43,219 nucleotides of DNA, from the NCBI GenBank assembly GCA_964472565.1, contig CAYYNB010000034.1:1-43219 (forward strand), written 5' to 3'. The notes beneath the pieces are model-generated. The model was not told the origin of the DNA, ran no database searches, and worked only from the letters and a program-made list of their open reading frames with translations. Positions 13,878 to 22,490 of this stretch are shown here, piece after piece. The DNA is from DATAMF01 sp964472565 (lineage in GTDB: Bacteria > Chloroflexota > Anaerolineae > Aggregatilineales > Aggregatilineaceae). Both the position numbers and the translations under genes were made by a program. Position 1 is the stretch's first letter; each line of letters begins with the position of its first letter.

Positions 13878-14867
13878 TTACTCAGCCGCACCTGAAGTTG
13901 GGCGTTCATCGGGAGGAACCCAAGCGCCTACCCGGAAATGGATACGCTCAGTTGTCAGTGTACTGCCGTCGTTCAGAGTGACAACGGCATAGAGGTCATG
14001 TTCACCCGGCTGAAGTGTCCACCAATGATCGAATGGGGATTGGGAGGTTGTGGCTAATTCAGCGTCATCCAACCAATAGGTGACGGCCCGGGTGTGAGTC
14101 GGAACGGCAATGGTCAGGCGGATACGCTGCTGATCGGGCGGTAACAAAGGAGTCAACCGGAAAACTGTATAGGGATCAGGGGAAAGCAAACGAGCTGGAA
14201 CTTGTTCGCCACCGACAATTTTAGCCCCGACTGGAGGCTGGGGAATTCCCTGGCGGATGGCCCAATCGTGAGCTTCGGGCGGCAGCACAAGGTAGACCTG
14301 ATCGACCTGTTCCTGCGGCGGCGTTGTTTCGTCTGCTAACAGCCCGGTGCGCTTATCGAGGGTATAGGTTTGATAGAGATTGTCGTATTCAGTCGGAATG
14401 GTACCGTCGATAAACCACTCCCAACGGGTCTTAGGGCAAACCTCGGTGGGCAACAAGCCGGAGGTGGCACAGACTTCAGCCCGCGCCACGCCTTCGGGAA
14501 CCGCGAATTCCAATTCGGGCTGTCCAACCAGCGCCCGCCGCATAAATTCGTTCCAGATTGGCCCGGCCCCGCTGATACCACTGACCTCGACCATTGGCGT
14601 GTTATCGGCATTACCAACCCATACCCCTACTACCAGATTGGGCGTATAACCGATGGTCCAATTGTCGCGGAAATCGGTTGTCGTGCCCGTTTTGGCCGCC
14701 GCAGGGCGACCAATATTGAGCGGGCTGGCGGAGCCAAAGGAGGGGATGCGAGCGGAATTATCGCTCAGAATATCGGTGATCAGATAGGCGACACGCGGAT
14801 CGAGTACCGGCTGGTGATAGGCTGGCTGGTTCCACTGATAGAGTACATTCCCGTTACGATCACGCAC
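13878..14867 (-). CDS. Penicillin-binding protein 1A, C-terminal part (frameshifted)
   Basis: This frame encodes the end of the transpeptidase domain, including the KTGTT box in RPAAAKTGTTTDFRDNWTIGYTP, followed by about 200 residues of beta-rich C-terminal extension. It belongs to the same gene as 14860-16413. The reading frame continues upstream without a stop to the 11-base homopolymer at 14951-14961, so the ATG at 14867 is internal rather than a true start. Alone it lacks the catalytic Ser and would be inactive. With one base removed from the homopolymer the two parts join into an 844-residue class A enzyme. Confidence 0.85.
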   Translation of the reverse strand: MRDRNGNVLYQWNQPAYHQPVLDPRVAYLITDILSDNSARIPSFGSASPLNIGRPAAAKTGTTTDFRDNWTIGYTPNLVVGVWVGNADNTPMVEVSGISGAGPIWNEFMRRALVGQPELEFAVPEGVARAEVCATSGLLPTEVCPKTRWEWFIDGTIPTEYDNLYQTYTLDKRTGLLADETTPPQEQVDQVYLVLPPEAHDWAIRQGIPQPPVGAKIVGGEQVPARLLSPDPYTVFRLTPLLPPDQQRIRLTIAVPTHTRAVTYWLDDAELATTSQSPFDHWWTLQPGEHDLYAVVTLNDGSTLTTERIHFRVGAWVPPDERPTSGAAE

Positions 14868-16413
14868 TTCTAGAATTGTGACCGGATCGAGACGATAACC
14901 GCCATTTGCAAACCCACCATACGCCCCCGTTAGCTCTACTAACCGAACTTCCCCCCCCCCCTAAAGTCAGCGAGAGATCAAAGCGGCTGGAATCGGTGAG
15001 GGTGCTGATCCCCAGGCGGGTTGTCAAGCGGATCAGCGCATCCATGCCGATGTGATCCAGCGTAACAACAGCGGGAATGTTATAGGACGAGGCCAGTGCT
15101 TCACGGATCAAAACCGGCCCATGTTCGACCAACCCATAATTGGCAGGGGTGTAACTTTCCAGGCGGCGTGTCACAAAGGGTGTGCCGATGTCGAGGATTA
15201 TCGTTGCCGGAGTCCAGGGTTCAGACTGAGCCGGATCAAAAGCGGCGGCATAGGTGAAAGGTTTGAGCGCTGAACCGGGCTGGCGAGGCATCAACGCAGC
15301 ATTAACGGCCCCATCAATACGCTCATTGAAATAATCCGGGCTGCCCAACATGGCAAGCACCTGACCGGTATAAGGATCAAGGGCTACCAGCGCCGCGTTG
15401 TTTGCATTATGAGACGGTTCACCTTCGGGCGGGTTGTTGAGCCAGTCAAGATGGTGGGTAGTTGCTTCCTGAGCCGCATATTGCCAGTCCAAATCGAGCG
15501 TCGTGGTAACTTCCAAACCGCCTTCCAGCAGCTTCTCAGGGTAATCCTGTTCCAACTGCGCCCAGACCATGGAGACAAAATGCGGGGCCTCAATGGGGTA
15601 GGGAGCAGCCGCATATTGCAAGGCTTCTTCAAACGCCTGATCCGCCTGATCCTGGGTAATATAGTCCTGTTTGACCATCAAATTAAGAACTATTTCCTGA
15701 CGGTCTTTCGCTGCTTCGGGGTTGGTCAAGGGATCGTATTGAGATGGTGCCTGGGGAAGTCCAGCGAGCATCGCACATTCAGCCAGGGTGAGTTCGGCTG
15801 CGCCTTTGCCAAAATAGGCGCGCGAAGCCGCCTCGATGCCGTAAGCCATATTGCCGTAGTACGTCTGGTTCAGATAAATTTCGAGAATCTGGTCACGCGA
15901 ATAGCGGCGGGTTAACTGGAGCGCCAGCACACTTTCGCGGAGTTTGCGCTGTAAAGTACGCTCGGAACGCTGGTCGGGATCGAGAAGGAGATTGCGGGCA
16001 ACCTGCTGAGTGATTGTGCTGCCGCCGGCAACCACCTCTCCACCAGATACATTGATCCAGAGCGCCCGCATGACACCTTCTATGTCTACCCCCGGATGGC
16101 TGTAAAAGTTGGCATCTTCAGTAGCAACGGTGGCCTGGGCCATGCAAGCAGGCAGATCATTGAGCGCAACCAGTTCATTTACTCCGGTTTCAGGATCGGT
16201 GATGGCATAGAGCAGACGGCCCTGGCGATCATAGATACGTGTACTAGGCAGCGCCATACCGGAGGTGAGCGCATCGATACTCGGCAAACCGGAGAATATC
16301 CACTCATAAAAAGCAAGCCCGCCAAGCGCCAGCAAAAACAGCAGGGACAACAGAATCAGCTTAACCTTTTGGCGACGGCGACTTGTTTTCCAGGCATGCC
16401 AGAAGCGTTTCAT
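14860..16413 (-). CDS. Class A penicillin-binding protein (PBP1A type), N-terminal part
   Basis: Class A PBPs polymerise and cross-link peptidoglycan at the outer face of the membrane. A basic cytoplasmic tail and one transmembrane helix (about 18-37) are followed by a GT51 glycosyltransferase domain with EDANFYSHPGVD and GGSTITQQ. The start of the transpeptidase domain has the catalytic Ser in GSALKPF and a SxN box in SSYNIP. The frame breaks after LTLGGG at a run of 11 G on the coding strand and ends in about 30 aberrant residues. ATG 16413 has AGAGG upstream and a TACAAT -10 box in the minus direction. Confidence 0.88.
   Translation of the reverse strand: MKRFWHAWKTSRRRQKVKLILLSLLFLLALGGLAFYEWIFSGLPSIDALTSGMALPSTRIYDRQGRLLYAITDPETGVNELVALNDLPACMAQATVATEDANFYSHPGVDIEGVMRALWINVSGGEVVAGGSTITQQVARNLLLDPDQRSERTLQRKLRESVLALQLTRRYSRDQILEIYLNQTYYGNMAYGIEAASRAYFGKGAAELTLAECAMLAGLPQAPSQYDPLTNPEAAKDRQEIVLNLMVKQDYITQDQADQAFEEALQYAAAPYPIEAPHFVSMVWAQLEQDYPEKLLEGGLEVTTTLDLDWQYAAQEATTHHLDWLNNPPEGEPSHNANNAALVALDPYTGQVLAMLGSPDYFNERIDGAVNAALMPRQPGSALKPFTYAAAFDPAQSEPWTPATIILDIGTPFVTRRLESYTPANYGLVEHGPVLIREALASSYNIPAVVTLDHIGMDALIRLTTRLGISTLTDSSRFDLSLTLGGGGSSVSRANGGVWWVCKWRLSSRSGHNSRSA
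14951..14961. repeat. 11-base mononucleotide tract at the PBP frameshift
   Basis: Eleven consecutive C on the plus strand (G on the coding strand) lie exactly where the PBP frame changes. Ten would keep the frame and yield GGGEVRLVELTGAYGGFANG, the expected family sequence. The tract is therefore either a sequencing indel or a phase-variable slippage site. Confidence 0.9.
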
Positions 16414-16504
16414 AGTCCGAATTCCTCTCTGGATTTCATTGTAGGAAGTTACGGCGCGGCGCGATAGGCGGTGAGGTTACGATTAACCCACGTTTAGCCT
16501 GTGA

Positions 16505-16741
16505 TCAGCCGGATGCCTCGTCGTCTCCCGGTTGAGTGACCTCCAGATCCCCGGTACCCGTATCGTAGGTGATGCTCCACCCCGTGATGGTGGCGGTTGG
16601 TTCCAGCCCGGCATCGGCCAAAATGGTAGCCCACAGATCGGAATCCAGTTCGATACCGCGCGGGCCATATTCGGTATCGACAATAAGCGTAATGTCTGAG
16701 CGACTCCTGATGATGCGGGTTACAGTGCCAGTGTACTGCAT
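16505..16741 (-). CDS. Conserved-looking small protein of unknown function
   Basis: This 78-residue acidic protein begins MQYTGTVTRIIRSRSD, has no signal peptide or transmembrane helix, and looks like a small beta-rich fold (TVTRIIR, ITLIVDTEYG, TITGWSITYD). No family is recognised. I start at ATG 16741 because AAGGAG lies seven bases upstream in the minus direction. A longer version from 16789 would include that ribosome site as coding sequence. It lies upstream of the PBP gene on the same strand, with about 90 bases between them, and is divergent from rsmG. Confidence 0.62.
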   Translation of the reverse strand: MQYTGTVTRIIRSRSDITLIVDTEYGPRGIELDSDLWATILADAGLEPTATITGWSITYDTGTGDLEVTQPGDDEASG

Positions 16742-16780
16742 TCGTTTCTCCTTTTGGGTGTAGTGTAACGCACTGCCGCT

Positions 16781-16809
16781 TTTACGCATATAAGCGCAGC
16801 CGGTATAAT
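16781..16809 (+). promoter_or_regulatory. Sigma-70-type promoter for rsmG
   Basis: TTTACG (16781-16786) and a perfect TATAAT (16804-16809) are separated by exactly 17 bases. Transcription would begin near 16816, leaving about 30 bases before ATG 16846. Confidence 0.65.
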
Positions 16810-16845
16810 AGCCCTAAAAATTTGCTAATGGATCGGATTATCTGC

Positions 16846-17565
16846 ATGAAAGTCGATCAACTGGTGCGGTGCAGCCGGGAACTGTTAGGGCTAGAGCTTG
16901 GCCCGGACGTTCAACGGGCCTTTAGTATTTATGCTGATGAACTCCTAACATGGAATGAGAAGTTCAATTTGACGGCTATCACCGAGCCGGATGCGATTGA
17001 AATGCGGCATTTCCTCGATTCACTCACCGTAATCAAAGCTATTCCAATGACGGCGGGCCAGCGGGTAATCGATGTAGGAACTGGCGCAGGATTCCCCGGT
17101 CTACCACTGCGGTTGATGTTTCCATCCATCGAACTCACCCTGCTTGAAGCTACGGCCAAAAAAACCAGCTTTTTAGAACATATCAAAGCCCGGCTGAACT
17201 TGAACAATGTGCGAATCGTCACGGCGCGGGCGGAGGAGGCAGGCCAAGATTCCGCTCATCGCGAACAGTTCGATGTGGTGCTGGCGCGGGCGGTGGCACA
17301 GATGCCCGTGTTGGGAGAATATTTGCTGCCGCTGTGCAAGGTCGGCGGCAAGTGTGTGGCGCTGAAAGGCGAAAATGCCGTCTCGGAAGCGCGACAGGCA
17401 GAACAGGCGCTTAAGATTCTGGGCGGGCATGTGAGTAAAGTGGTGGAGATGGAACTGCCACAGGTGCCGGAGACGCACCATCTGGTGGTGATTCAAAAGG
17501 TGGCGGCGACTCCCCCTCAATATCCTCGACGGGCGGGCATTCCGGCCAAAAGGCCGCTAACTTAA
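16846..17565 (+). CDS. rsmG: 16S rRNA (guanine-N7)-methyltransferase RsmG
   Basis: RsmG (GidB) methylates N7 of G527 in 16S rRNA using S-adenosylmethionine. Diagnostic segments are LLTWNEKFNLTAITEPD, RHFLDSL, the SAM-binding motif VIDVGTGAGFPGLPL, LTLLEATAKKTSFLEH and VVLARAVAQM. The 239-residue length fits the family. A TATAAT promoter box lies at 16804-16809. ATG 16846 gives a family-like N-terminus (MKVDQLVRC). ATG 16828 in the same frame would add six residues but lies very close to the predicted transcript start. The end overlaps the convergent recF by nine bases. Confidence 0.94.
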   Translation: MKVDQLVRCSRELLGLELGPDVQRAFSIYADELLTWNEKFNLTAITEPDAIEMRHFLDSLTVIKAIPMTAGQRVIDVGTGAGFPGLPLRLMFPSIELTLLEATAKKTSFLEHIKARLNLNNVRIVTARAEEAGQDSAHREQFDVVLARAVAQMPVLGEYLLPLCKVGGKCVALKGENAVSEARQAEQALKILGGHVSKVVEMELPQVPETHHLVVIQKVAATPPQYPRRAGIPAKRPLT

Positions 17566-18780
17566 GTTTGCGCTGCTAATAGAAATCACCTGCCCCTGGT
17601 GAATTTCCCAGCGAGTCGCATGGGATAGAAAGTCGGGGGTGAAAATGTCGGGTTCGGTGGTCGTCAGCAAGACCTGTGTAGCGCCCTGAATCCGATTGAG
17701 AAGATAGGCGCGGCGTGATGCATCCAGTTCGGCCACAACCTCATCGAGCAGCAGGATCGGCCATTCGCCCAGCGTATCATGCATCCATTCGAGTTCGGCT
17801 AACTTGAGCGCCATCACTCCCGTGCGGGCTTGCCCCCGCGAGCCATATAACCCTAAGTCGCGCCCATTCACCATCAGGCGGAGTTCATCACGCTGGGGAC
17901 CGAGAAGCGTCATCCCACGTTCAATTTCTTCGCGCTGCATGGCGGTCAATCGTTCCTGGAATTGGGCGGCAATATCTTTGGCATCAAGCTGGCGGTGAAG
18001 ATCCAAACCCAACACGCCGAATGACATTTGGCCGCTTGGATTAGCTGCGGGTAGGAAACCCGGCTGGTACTGTAATTCGAGGTCTTCGTTACCGCCTGAC
18101 AGATCCCTGTGTACCGCGCGAGCTTTTACTTCCAATTCGCGGAGAAGCCGCTGACGACCGGCAACGAGAACCGCCCCAGATGAAGTTAACTGGTCGTTCC
18201 AGTAATCCAATTGATCAGGGGAGGCACGCTTTTCGGCTATCTGTTTAAGCAGCGCATTGCGCTGTGTCAGCACTTTCTCAAAAACATTCAGCGCCTGGGC
18301 GTATTCGGCGTCGGTCTGGCAGAGGGTCACATTCATATAGCGGCGACGTTCGGCAGGTGGACCCTCGATCAGGGCAAGGTCTTGGGGCAGAAACATGACC
18401 ACATTGATCTGCCCAATAAGGTCCATCACACGGCGCGCCACACCGTTCACCCGAATATCCTTATGAAAACGCGAGCCATTTGAGGCATCGGGCATTTCGG
18501 TTAAAGTTACTTCGATACGATTATAGGTGCGCCTAGTGCTAACAACCTCAGCGCCAATTTTAGCAAAAGGGAGCATGTCCCGATCCGCATCCCAGTTAAT
18601 GAGCTGGCGATCTGACGTGGTATAGGGCGAACGCGAGGTTGCCAGATAATAGACTGCTTCAAGCAGACTGGTTTTGCCCTGGGCATTGGAGCCATAGAGC
18701 AAAATTGGGCCGGTGGGGAACGGTATTTCTAGCCGGGCGTAGTTGCGGAAATTTTGCAGGGACAGATATTCAATGTGCAT
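17557..18780 (-). CDS. recF: DNA replication and repair protein RecF
   Basis: RecF is an SMC-like ABC ATPase that helps load RecA at gaps together with RecO and RecR. The opening MHIEYLSLQNFRNYARLEI and Walker A GSNAQGKTSLLEAVYYLAT are diagnostic. The family motif VMFLPQDLALIEGPPAERRRYMN follows, and the C-terminus has an ABC signature region (GSRGQAR) and Walker B LLLDEVVAELDASRR. The 407-residue length is slightly above the typical 360-375. I start at ATG 18780 because GGAAG is just upstream and the protein matches the family from its first residue. The longer frame to 18807 adds nine unrelated residues. It is not next to dnaA/dnaN here. Confidence 0.94.
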   Translation of the reverse strand: MHIEYLSLQNFRNYARLEIPFPTGPILLYGSNAQGKTSLLEAVYYLATSRSPYTTSDRQLINWDADRDMLPFAKIGAEVVSTRRTYNRIEVTLTEMPDASNGSRFHKDIRVNGVARRVMDLIGQINVVMFLPQDLALIEGPPAERRRYMNVTLCQTDAEYAQALNVFEKVLTQRNALLKQIAEKRASPDQLDYWNDQLTSSGAVLVAGRQRLLRELEVKARAVHRDLSGGNEDLELQYQPGFLPAANPSGQMSFGVLGLDLHRQLDAKDIAAQFQERLTAMQREEIERGMTLLGPQRDELRLMVNGRDLGLYGSRGQARTGVMALKLAELEWMHDTLGEWPILLLDEVVAELDASRRAYLLNRIQGATQVLLTTTEPDIFTPDFLSHATRWEIHQGQVISISSANLS

Positions 18781-18892
18781 CGTTTTCTTCCAAGAACTGG
18801 ATGACAATTATACCGCACACGAGAGCGGAATCCCACCCGGCTTTGCTTTTCGATCCAAACGCCGATAACATCCTGACTTATTTTCTGGCGAG

Positions 18893-19738
18893 ATGGAGAG
18901 TTATACAGTGCTTCACTGGTTGATTGGAATTATTGGTGTGGCTGTTGTGCTGTTTATACTCGATAGAGAAATTTATTTTTATGAAGCCGTCCATCTAGGG
19001 CCACGCGTACAGGGTTGGCTTTACGATAGATGGGCAAAAAAGTATGATCAGGGCAAACACGAGAGCCAAGCCCAGGACAGTGAGCTACTGGCTCGCCCCT
19101 TACTGGAAGCGTTGGCGAATGTACCTGAACCCTTTGTGCTGGATATTGCCACCGGGACAGGACGACTTCCCGCTGTGCTGCTAAAAGAGCCAGCTTTCAC
19201 CGGGCATGTCATCGCGCTGGATATTTCGCGGGAGATGCTGGTTCAGGCGGCGGAAAAACTCAAACCTTTTGAAAATCGGTTTACGCTGATACGTCATACT
19301 GCGACGACCCTGCCGTTTCCCGATCAGTGCTTTGACGTGGTAAGCTGCATGGAAGCGCTGGAATTGATGCCGGAGATGGAAGAACCGCTGGCTGAATTCG
19401 CGCGGGTGCTGCGTCCCGGCGGCGTACTGCTGACGACACGGGGCACCGAAGCTTCGGGACGAGTCCGCAAGATTGTGAGCGCTGAAAAGCTTGCTGACTT
19501 GTTACAAACCGTAGGGTTTGAGCAGATTGAGATTATCTCCTGGTGGAAGTGTTTTGATCGGGTATGGGCGCGCAAAACCGGGGAATCGGCACCTGCGGGT
19601 GTTAAGCCGCTGATGGATGTGTTTAAGTGTCCGAAGTGTAGAACAGCAGCGCTGACCCGCAGTTCTTCTCATTCTCTTCAATGTAACCAGTGCCAAGCAG
19701 AGTTCACAATCTCATCCGGCGGGATCATTCTGGCCTAG
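18893..19738 (+). CDS. Membrane-anchored SAM-dependent methyltransferase with zinc ribbon
   Basis: A hydrophobic helix occupies residues 8-24, followed by a class I methyltransferase domain with YDRWAKKYDQG, motif I VLDIATGTGRLP near 85-96, ALDISREML near 110 and a post-motif ARVLRPGGVLLTT near 165. The C-terminal 40 residues hold CPKC and CNQC, a likely zinc ribbon. The substrate is unknown. It resembles UbiE/type-11 methyltransferases in general form. The downstream MFS gene starts six bases after the stop, so the two are probably co-transcribed. Confidence 0.8.
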   Translation: MESYTVLHWLIGIIGVAVVLFILDREIYFYEAVHLGPRVQGWLYDRWAKKYDQGKHESQAQDSELLARPLLEALANVPEPFVLDIATGTGRLPAVLLKEPAFTGHVIALDISREMLVQAAEKLKPFENRFTLIRHTATTLPFPDQCFDVVSCMEALELMPEMEEPLAEFARVLRPGGVLLTTRGTEASGRVRKIVSAEKLADLLQTVGFEQIEIISWWKCFDRVWARKTGESAPAGVKPLMDVFKCPKCRTAALTRSSSHSLQCNQCQAEFTISSGGIILA

Positions 19739-19744
19739 ATTGGC

Positions 19745-21031
19745 ATGCGAAAGTATTTGATTGTTTGGATTGGCGAAGTCGCTTCGACGGTTGGTTCAGC
19801 ACTGACGAGCTTCGCGCTGGGTGTGTGGATTCTCGAAAAAACCGACTCCGTAAGCCTGTACAGTTTCAATTTGCTGCTTTATGCCGTGTGCGGGCTGCTG
19901 GTTATGCCCTTTGCCGGAGTAGCGGCGGATCGATGGAACCGCAAAACGGTGATCATATTGGGAGACGCGGGCGCAGGTATCAACTCGCTCGTCGTTTTCT
20001 GGCTGGCAACCAGCAATCAGCTTGAGGTCTGGCATGTGTACATTCTGACCGGCATCGGTGCGGCACTGGGCACATTCCAATGGCCGGCCTACAAAGCGAT
20101 GATTCCGATGATTGTATCGGACAAAAACCTGGGACGTGCCAGCGCCCTGTCCCAAGTGGGCGATGCGTTAGCGGAATTACTCGGCCCAATCATCGCCGGG
20201 GCTTTATATGTGATGTCTGACATGGGATTAAGGGGAATTCTTTTCATTGATTTTGCTACTTTTGTGTTGGCAACTGGTATCTTGATCTGCATCCCTATTC
20301 CTCGGCATAGTCCAGCGGTCACAGAAATACACTCTTCGGTGATGGATGACCTGCGAGCAGGATGGCAGTATATCACCCAGCATCCGGGATTGGTGGGGTT
20401 GTTAGTGTACTTTGTGGTCTTTAATTTTTTCCTCGAATTGATCTATCCACTGGCTTTACCGCTAATTTACCAGATTGCCGAGCCGGATGCTGCCGGACAA
20501 GCCATGTCGAAAATGGCTGTCGGGATGTTTGTGGGGATCGCAGTGCTGGGGATTTGGGGTGGACCCAAGCGACGGATTCATGCTATCCTGATTCCCGGCA
20601 TCCTGTCGGGATTGTCGATTGCACTGGCTGGACTGCGTCCCTCGCTCACACTGATCACTGTAGGCGGATTTGGATATTATGCGCTCCTGCCGATTATCCA
20701 GGGGGCGGATCAGGCACTGTGGCAGTCTAAGGTTATACCGGCCATGCAGGGACGTGTTTTTGCGATTCGAAGCGCAATCTCATATTCGGTAAGGCCGATC
20801 ACATTGTTGCTGGCCGGACCATTAGCGGATCGCATTTTTGAACCGCTTATGAGCGAAGGAGGAGCATTAGCCGGCAGCGTGGGAGAAATTTTTGGCGTAG
20901 GACCAGGGCGTGGAATCGGACTACTCATTACCGTATCAGGACTACTGTCTTCAGTAGCCGCATTTACGGTATATTTGTATCCGCAGGTACGAAAAGTGGA
21001 AGAAGAAATACCCGATACATTGATAGTATAG
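19745..21031 (+). CDS. Major facilitator superfamily exporter (EntS/MFS_3-like)
   Basis: The 428-residue protein has 10-12 hydrophobic helices and the MFS signature between helices 2 and 3, seen as PFAGVAADRWNRKTVII near residues 57-73. This drug:H+ antiporter-type motif and the overall length fit the EntS/MFS_3 group that exports siderophores, macrolides and other small molecules. The substrate is not predictable. It lies between a methyltransferase and an aminotransferase-fold gene, with 22 bases before the latter, suggesting a three-gene unit. Confidence 0.85.
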   Translation: MRKYLIVWIGEVASTVGSALTSFALGVWILEKTDSVSLYSFNLLLYAVCGLLVMPFAGVAADRWNRKTVIILGDAGAGINSLVVFWLATSNQLEVWHVYILTGIGAALGTFQWPAYKAMIPMIVSDKNLGRASALSQVGDALAELLGPIIAGALYVMSDMGLRGILFIDFATFVLATGILICIPIPRHSPAVTEIHSSVMDDLRAGWQYITQHPGLVGLLVYFVVFNFFLELIYPLALPLIYQIAEPDAAGQAMSKMAVGMFVGIAVLGIWGGPKRRIHAILIPGILSGLSIALAGLRPSLTLITVGGFGYYALLPIIQGADQALWQSKVIPAMQGRVFAIRSAISYSVRPITLLLAGPLADRIFEPLMSEGGALAGSVGEIFGVGPGRGIGLLITVSGLLSSVAAFTVYLYPQVRKVEEEIPDTLIV

Positions 21032-21053
21032 GTTCACTGGAAGGAAAAATATT

Positions 21054-22490
21054 ATGACACAACCTATTTTGCAAAATAGCGATGATTACGTCTGTGATCT
21101 TGCTGAATTTAAGCAAAATTATCCTTTTTACAATATCGAGGAACTTGAAGCCCTGCGTGAGCGCGAATATGGCCGCCTGGACCGGTTGGGGCACGTCTAT
21201 CTGGATTATACCGGGGGCGGATTATATGCCGAGAGCCAACTGGAAGCGCATATGCGAATGCTTCGGGATGGTGTGTATGGCAATCCGCATTCAAGCAACC
21301 CAACTTCGCAGCGCATGACCGATCTGGCAGAACACGCGCGGGCTTATGTACTTGACTATTTTAATGCGTTGCCGGATGAGTATACGGTTATTTTTACGCA
21401 GAATGCCAGTGGGGCGCTTAAACTGGTCGGGGAGTCGTATCCATTTGGTCCCGGTGATCGCTATGTGCTGACTTTTGATAATCACAACTCGGTCAATGGG
21501 ATTCGGGAGTTTGCGCGGGCCAAAGGCGCGACGTTCACCTATGCCCCCGTTATGCCGCCAGAACTTCGGATTGACGAGGCGCGGTTGCTGGCACAGCTTG
21601 ACCAGGCCGAGCCGAGCGCAAATAACTTGTTCGCGTACCCGGCACAGTCGAATTTTTCGGGTGTGCAGCATTCGCTGGAATGGATCATGCGGGCGCAGGA
21701 AAAAGGATGGGATGTGCTGCTGGATGCCGCAGCTTTTGCGCCATCCAATCAGCTTGATCTGAGCCGGTGGCATCCTGATTTTGTGTCGCTGTCATTCTAC
21801 AAAATTTTCGGTTATCCCACCGGCGTCGGATGTCTGATCGCGCGGCGGGATAAACTCAACAAGCTGCGCCGCCCCTGGTTCGCCGGGGGGACGATCACCA
21901 TTGCATCGGTCCAGGGTGACGGATATTACCTGCGCGAGGGAGAAGCGGCTTTTGAGGACGGCACAATTGATTATTTGAATATTCCGGCGGTAGAGATCGG
22001 GCTGCGGCATATTGCATCGGTGGGAATCGAGACGATACATTATCGAGTGATGTGCCTGACCGACTGGCTGATCCGGCATCTGCTCGATTTGCGGCATGAA
22101 AACGGCATGCCGCTAATTCATTTTTACGGGCCAACACATACCCAGATGCGTGGGGGAACGGTCACAATCAATATGTTTGATGCGGCGGGCAAGCTGTTTG
22201 ATTACCGCGATGTGGAGGCCAAAGCAAATCAGGTCAATATTTCACTGCGAACGGGCTGCTTTTGTAATCCGGGCGCAGGCGAGCAGGCACATGGCTTGAG
22301 CCGGGAAGACCTGGCCGCCTGTTTTGGCAAGGCCGAGCGTATGACGTTTGAAAGCTTTATTCAAGCGATGAGCGGACGGATCAAGGATGCGGTAGGGGCA
22401 ATCCGTGTTTCAGTGGGGATTGCCTCTAATTTTTCAGATGTCTACCGTTTTATCGAATTTGCGCGCACATTCTTAAACCGCCCCGCTTAG
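21054..22490 (+). CDS. Class V aminotransferase, molybdenum-cofactor-sulfurase-like
   Basis: This 478-residue PLP enzyme has the N-terminal features of Mo cofactor sulfurase: VYLDYTGGGLY near residue 48, YGNPHSSNPTS near 75-85, and the PLP-Lys region LSFYKIFGYPTGVG with Lys-250. The C-terminal loop RTGCFCNPGAGE (Cys-402 and Cys-404) is the probable persulfide site. Such enzymes take sulfur from cysteine and deliver it to an acceptor. No MOSC domain is fused and no molybdoenzyme gene is near. GGAAGGA (21039-21044) precedes ATG 21054 by nine bases. It overlaps the convergent gene by four bases. Confidence 0.85.
   Translation: MTQPILQNSDDYVCDLAEFKQNYPFYNIEELEALREREYGRLDRLGHVYLDYTGGGLYAESQLEAHMRMLRDGVYGNPHSSNPTSQRMTDLAEHARAYVLDYFNALPDEYTVIFTQNASGALKLVGESYPFGPGDRYVLTFDNHNSVNGIREFARAKGATFTYAPVMPPELRIDEARLLAQLDQAEPSANNLFAYPAQSNFSGVQHSLEWIMRAQEKGWDVLLDAAAFAPSNQLDLSRWHPDFVSLSFYKIFGYPTGVGCLIARRDKLNKLRRPWFAGGTITIASVQGDGYYLREGEAAFEDGTIDYLNIPAVEIGLRHIASVGIETIHYRVMCLTDWLIRHLLDLRHENGMPLIHFYGPTHTQMRGGTVTINMFDAAGKLFDYRDVEAKANQVNISLRTGCFCNPGAGEQAHGLSREDLAACFGKAERMTFESFIQAMSGRIKDAVGAIRVSVGIASNFSDVYRFIEFARTFLNRPA

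Noticed and set aside
13878..16413. Two independent adjacent genes encoding PBP fragments
   Set aside because: The break is at an 11-base homopolymer, and removing one base yields a single normal class A PBP, so they are parts of one gene.
16483..16683. 66-residue minus-strand frame near the small unknown gene
   Set aside because: It overlaps the 78-residue frame at 16505-16741, which has a strong ribosome site, while this one has none.
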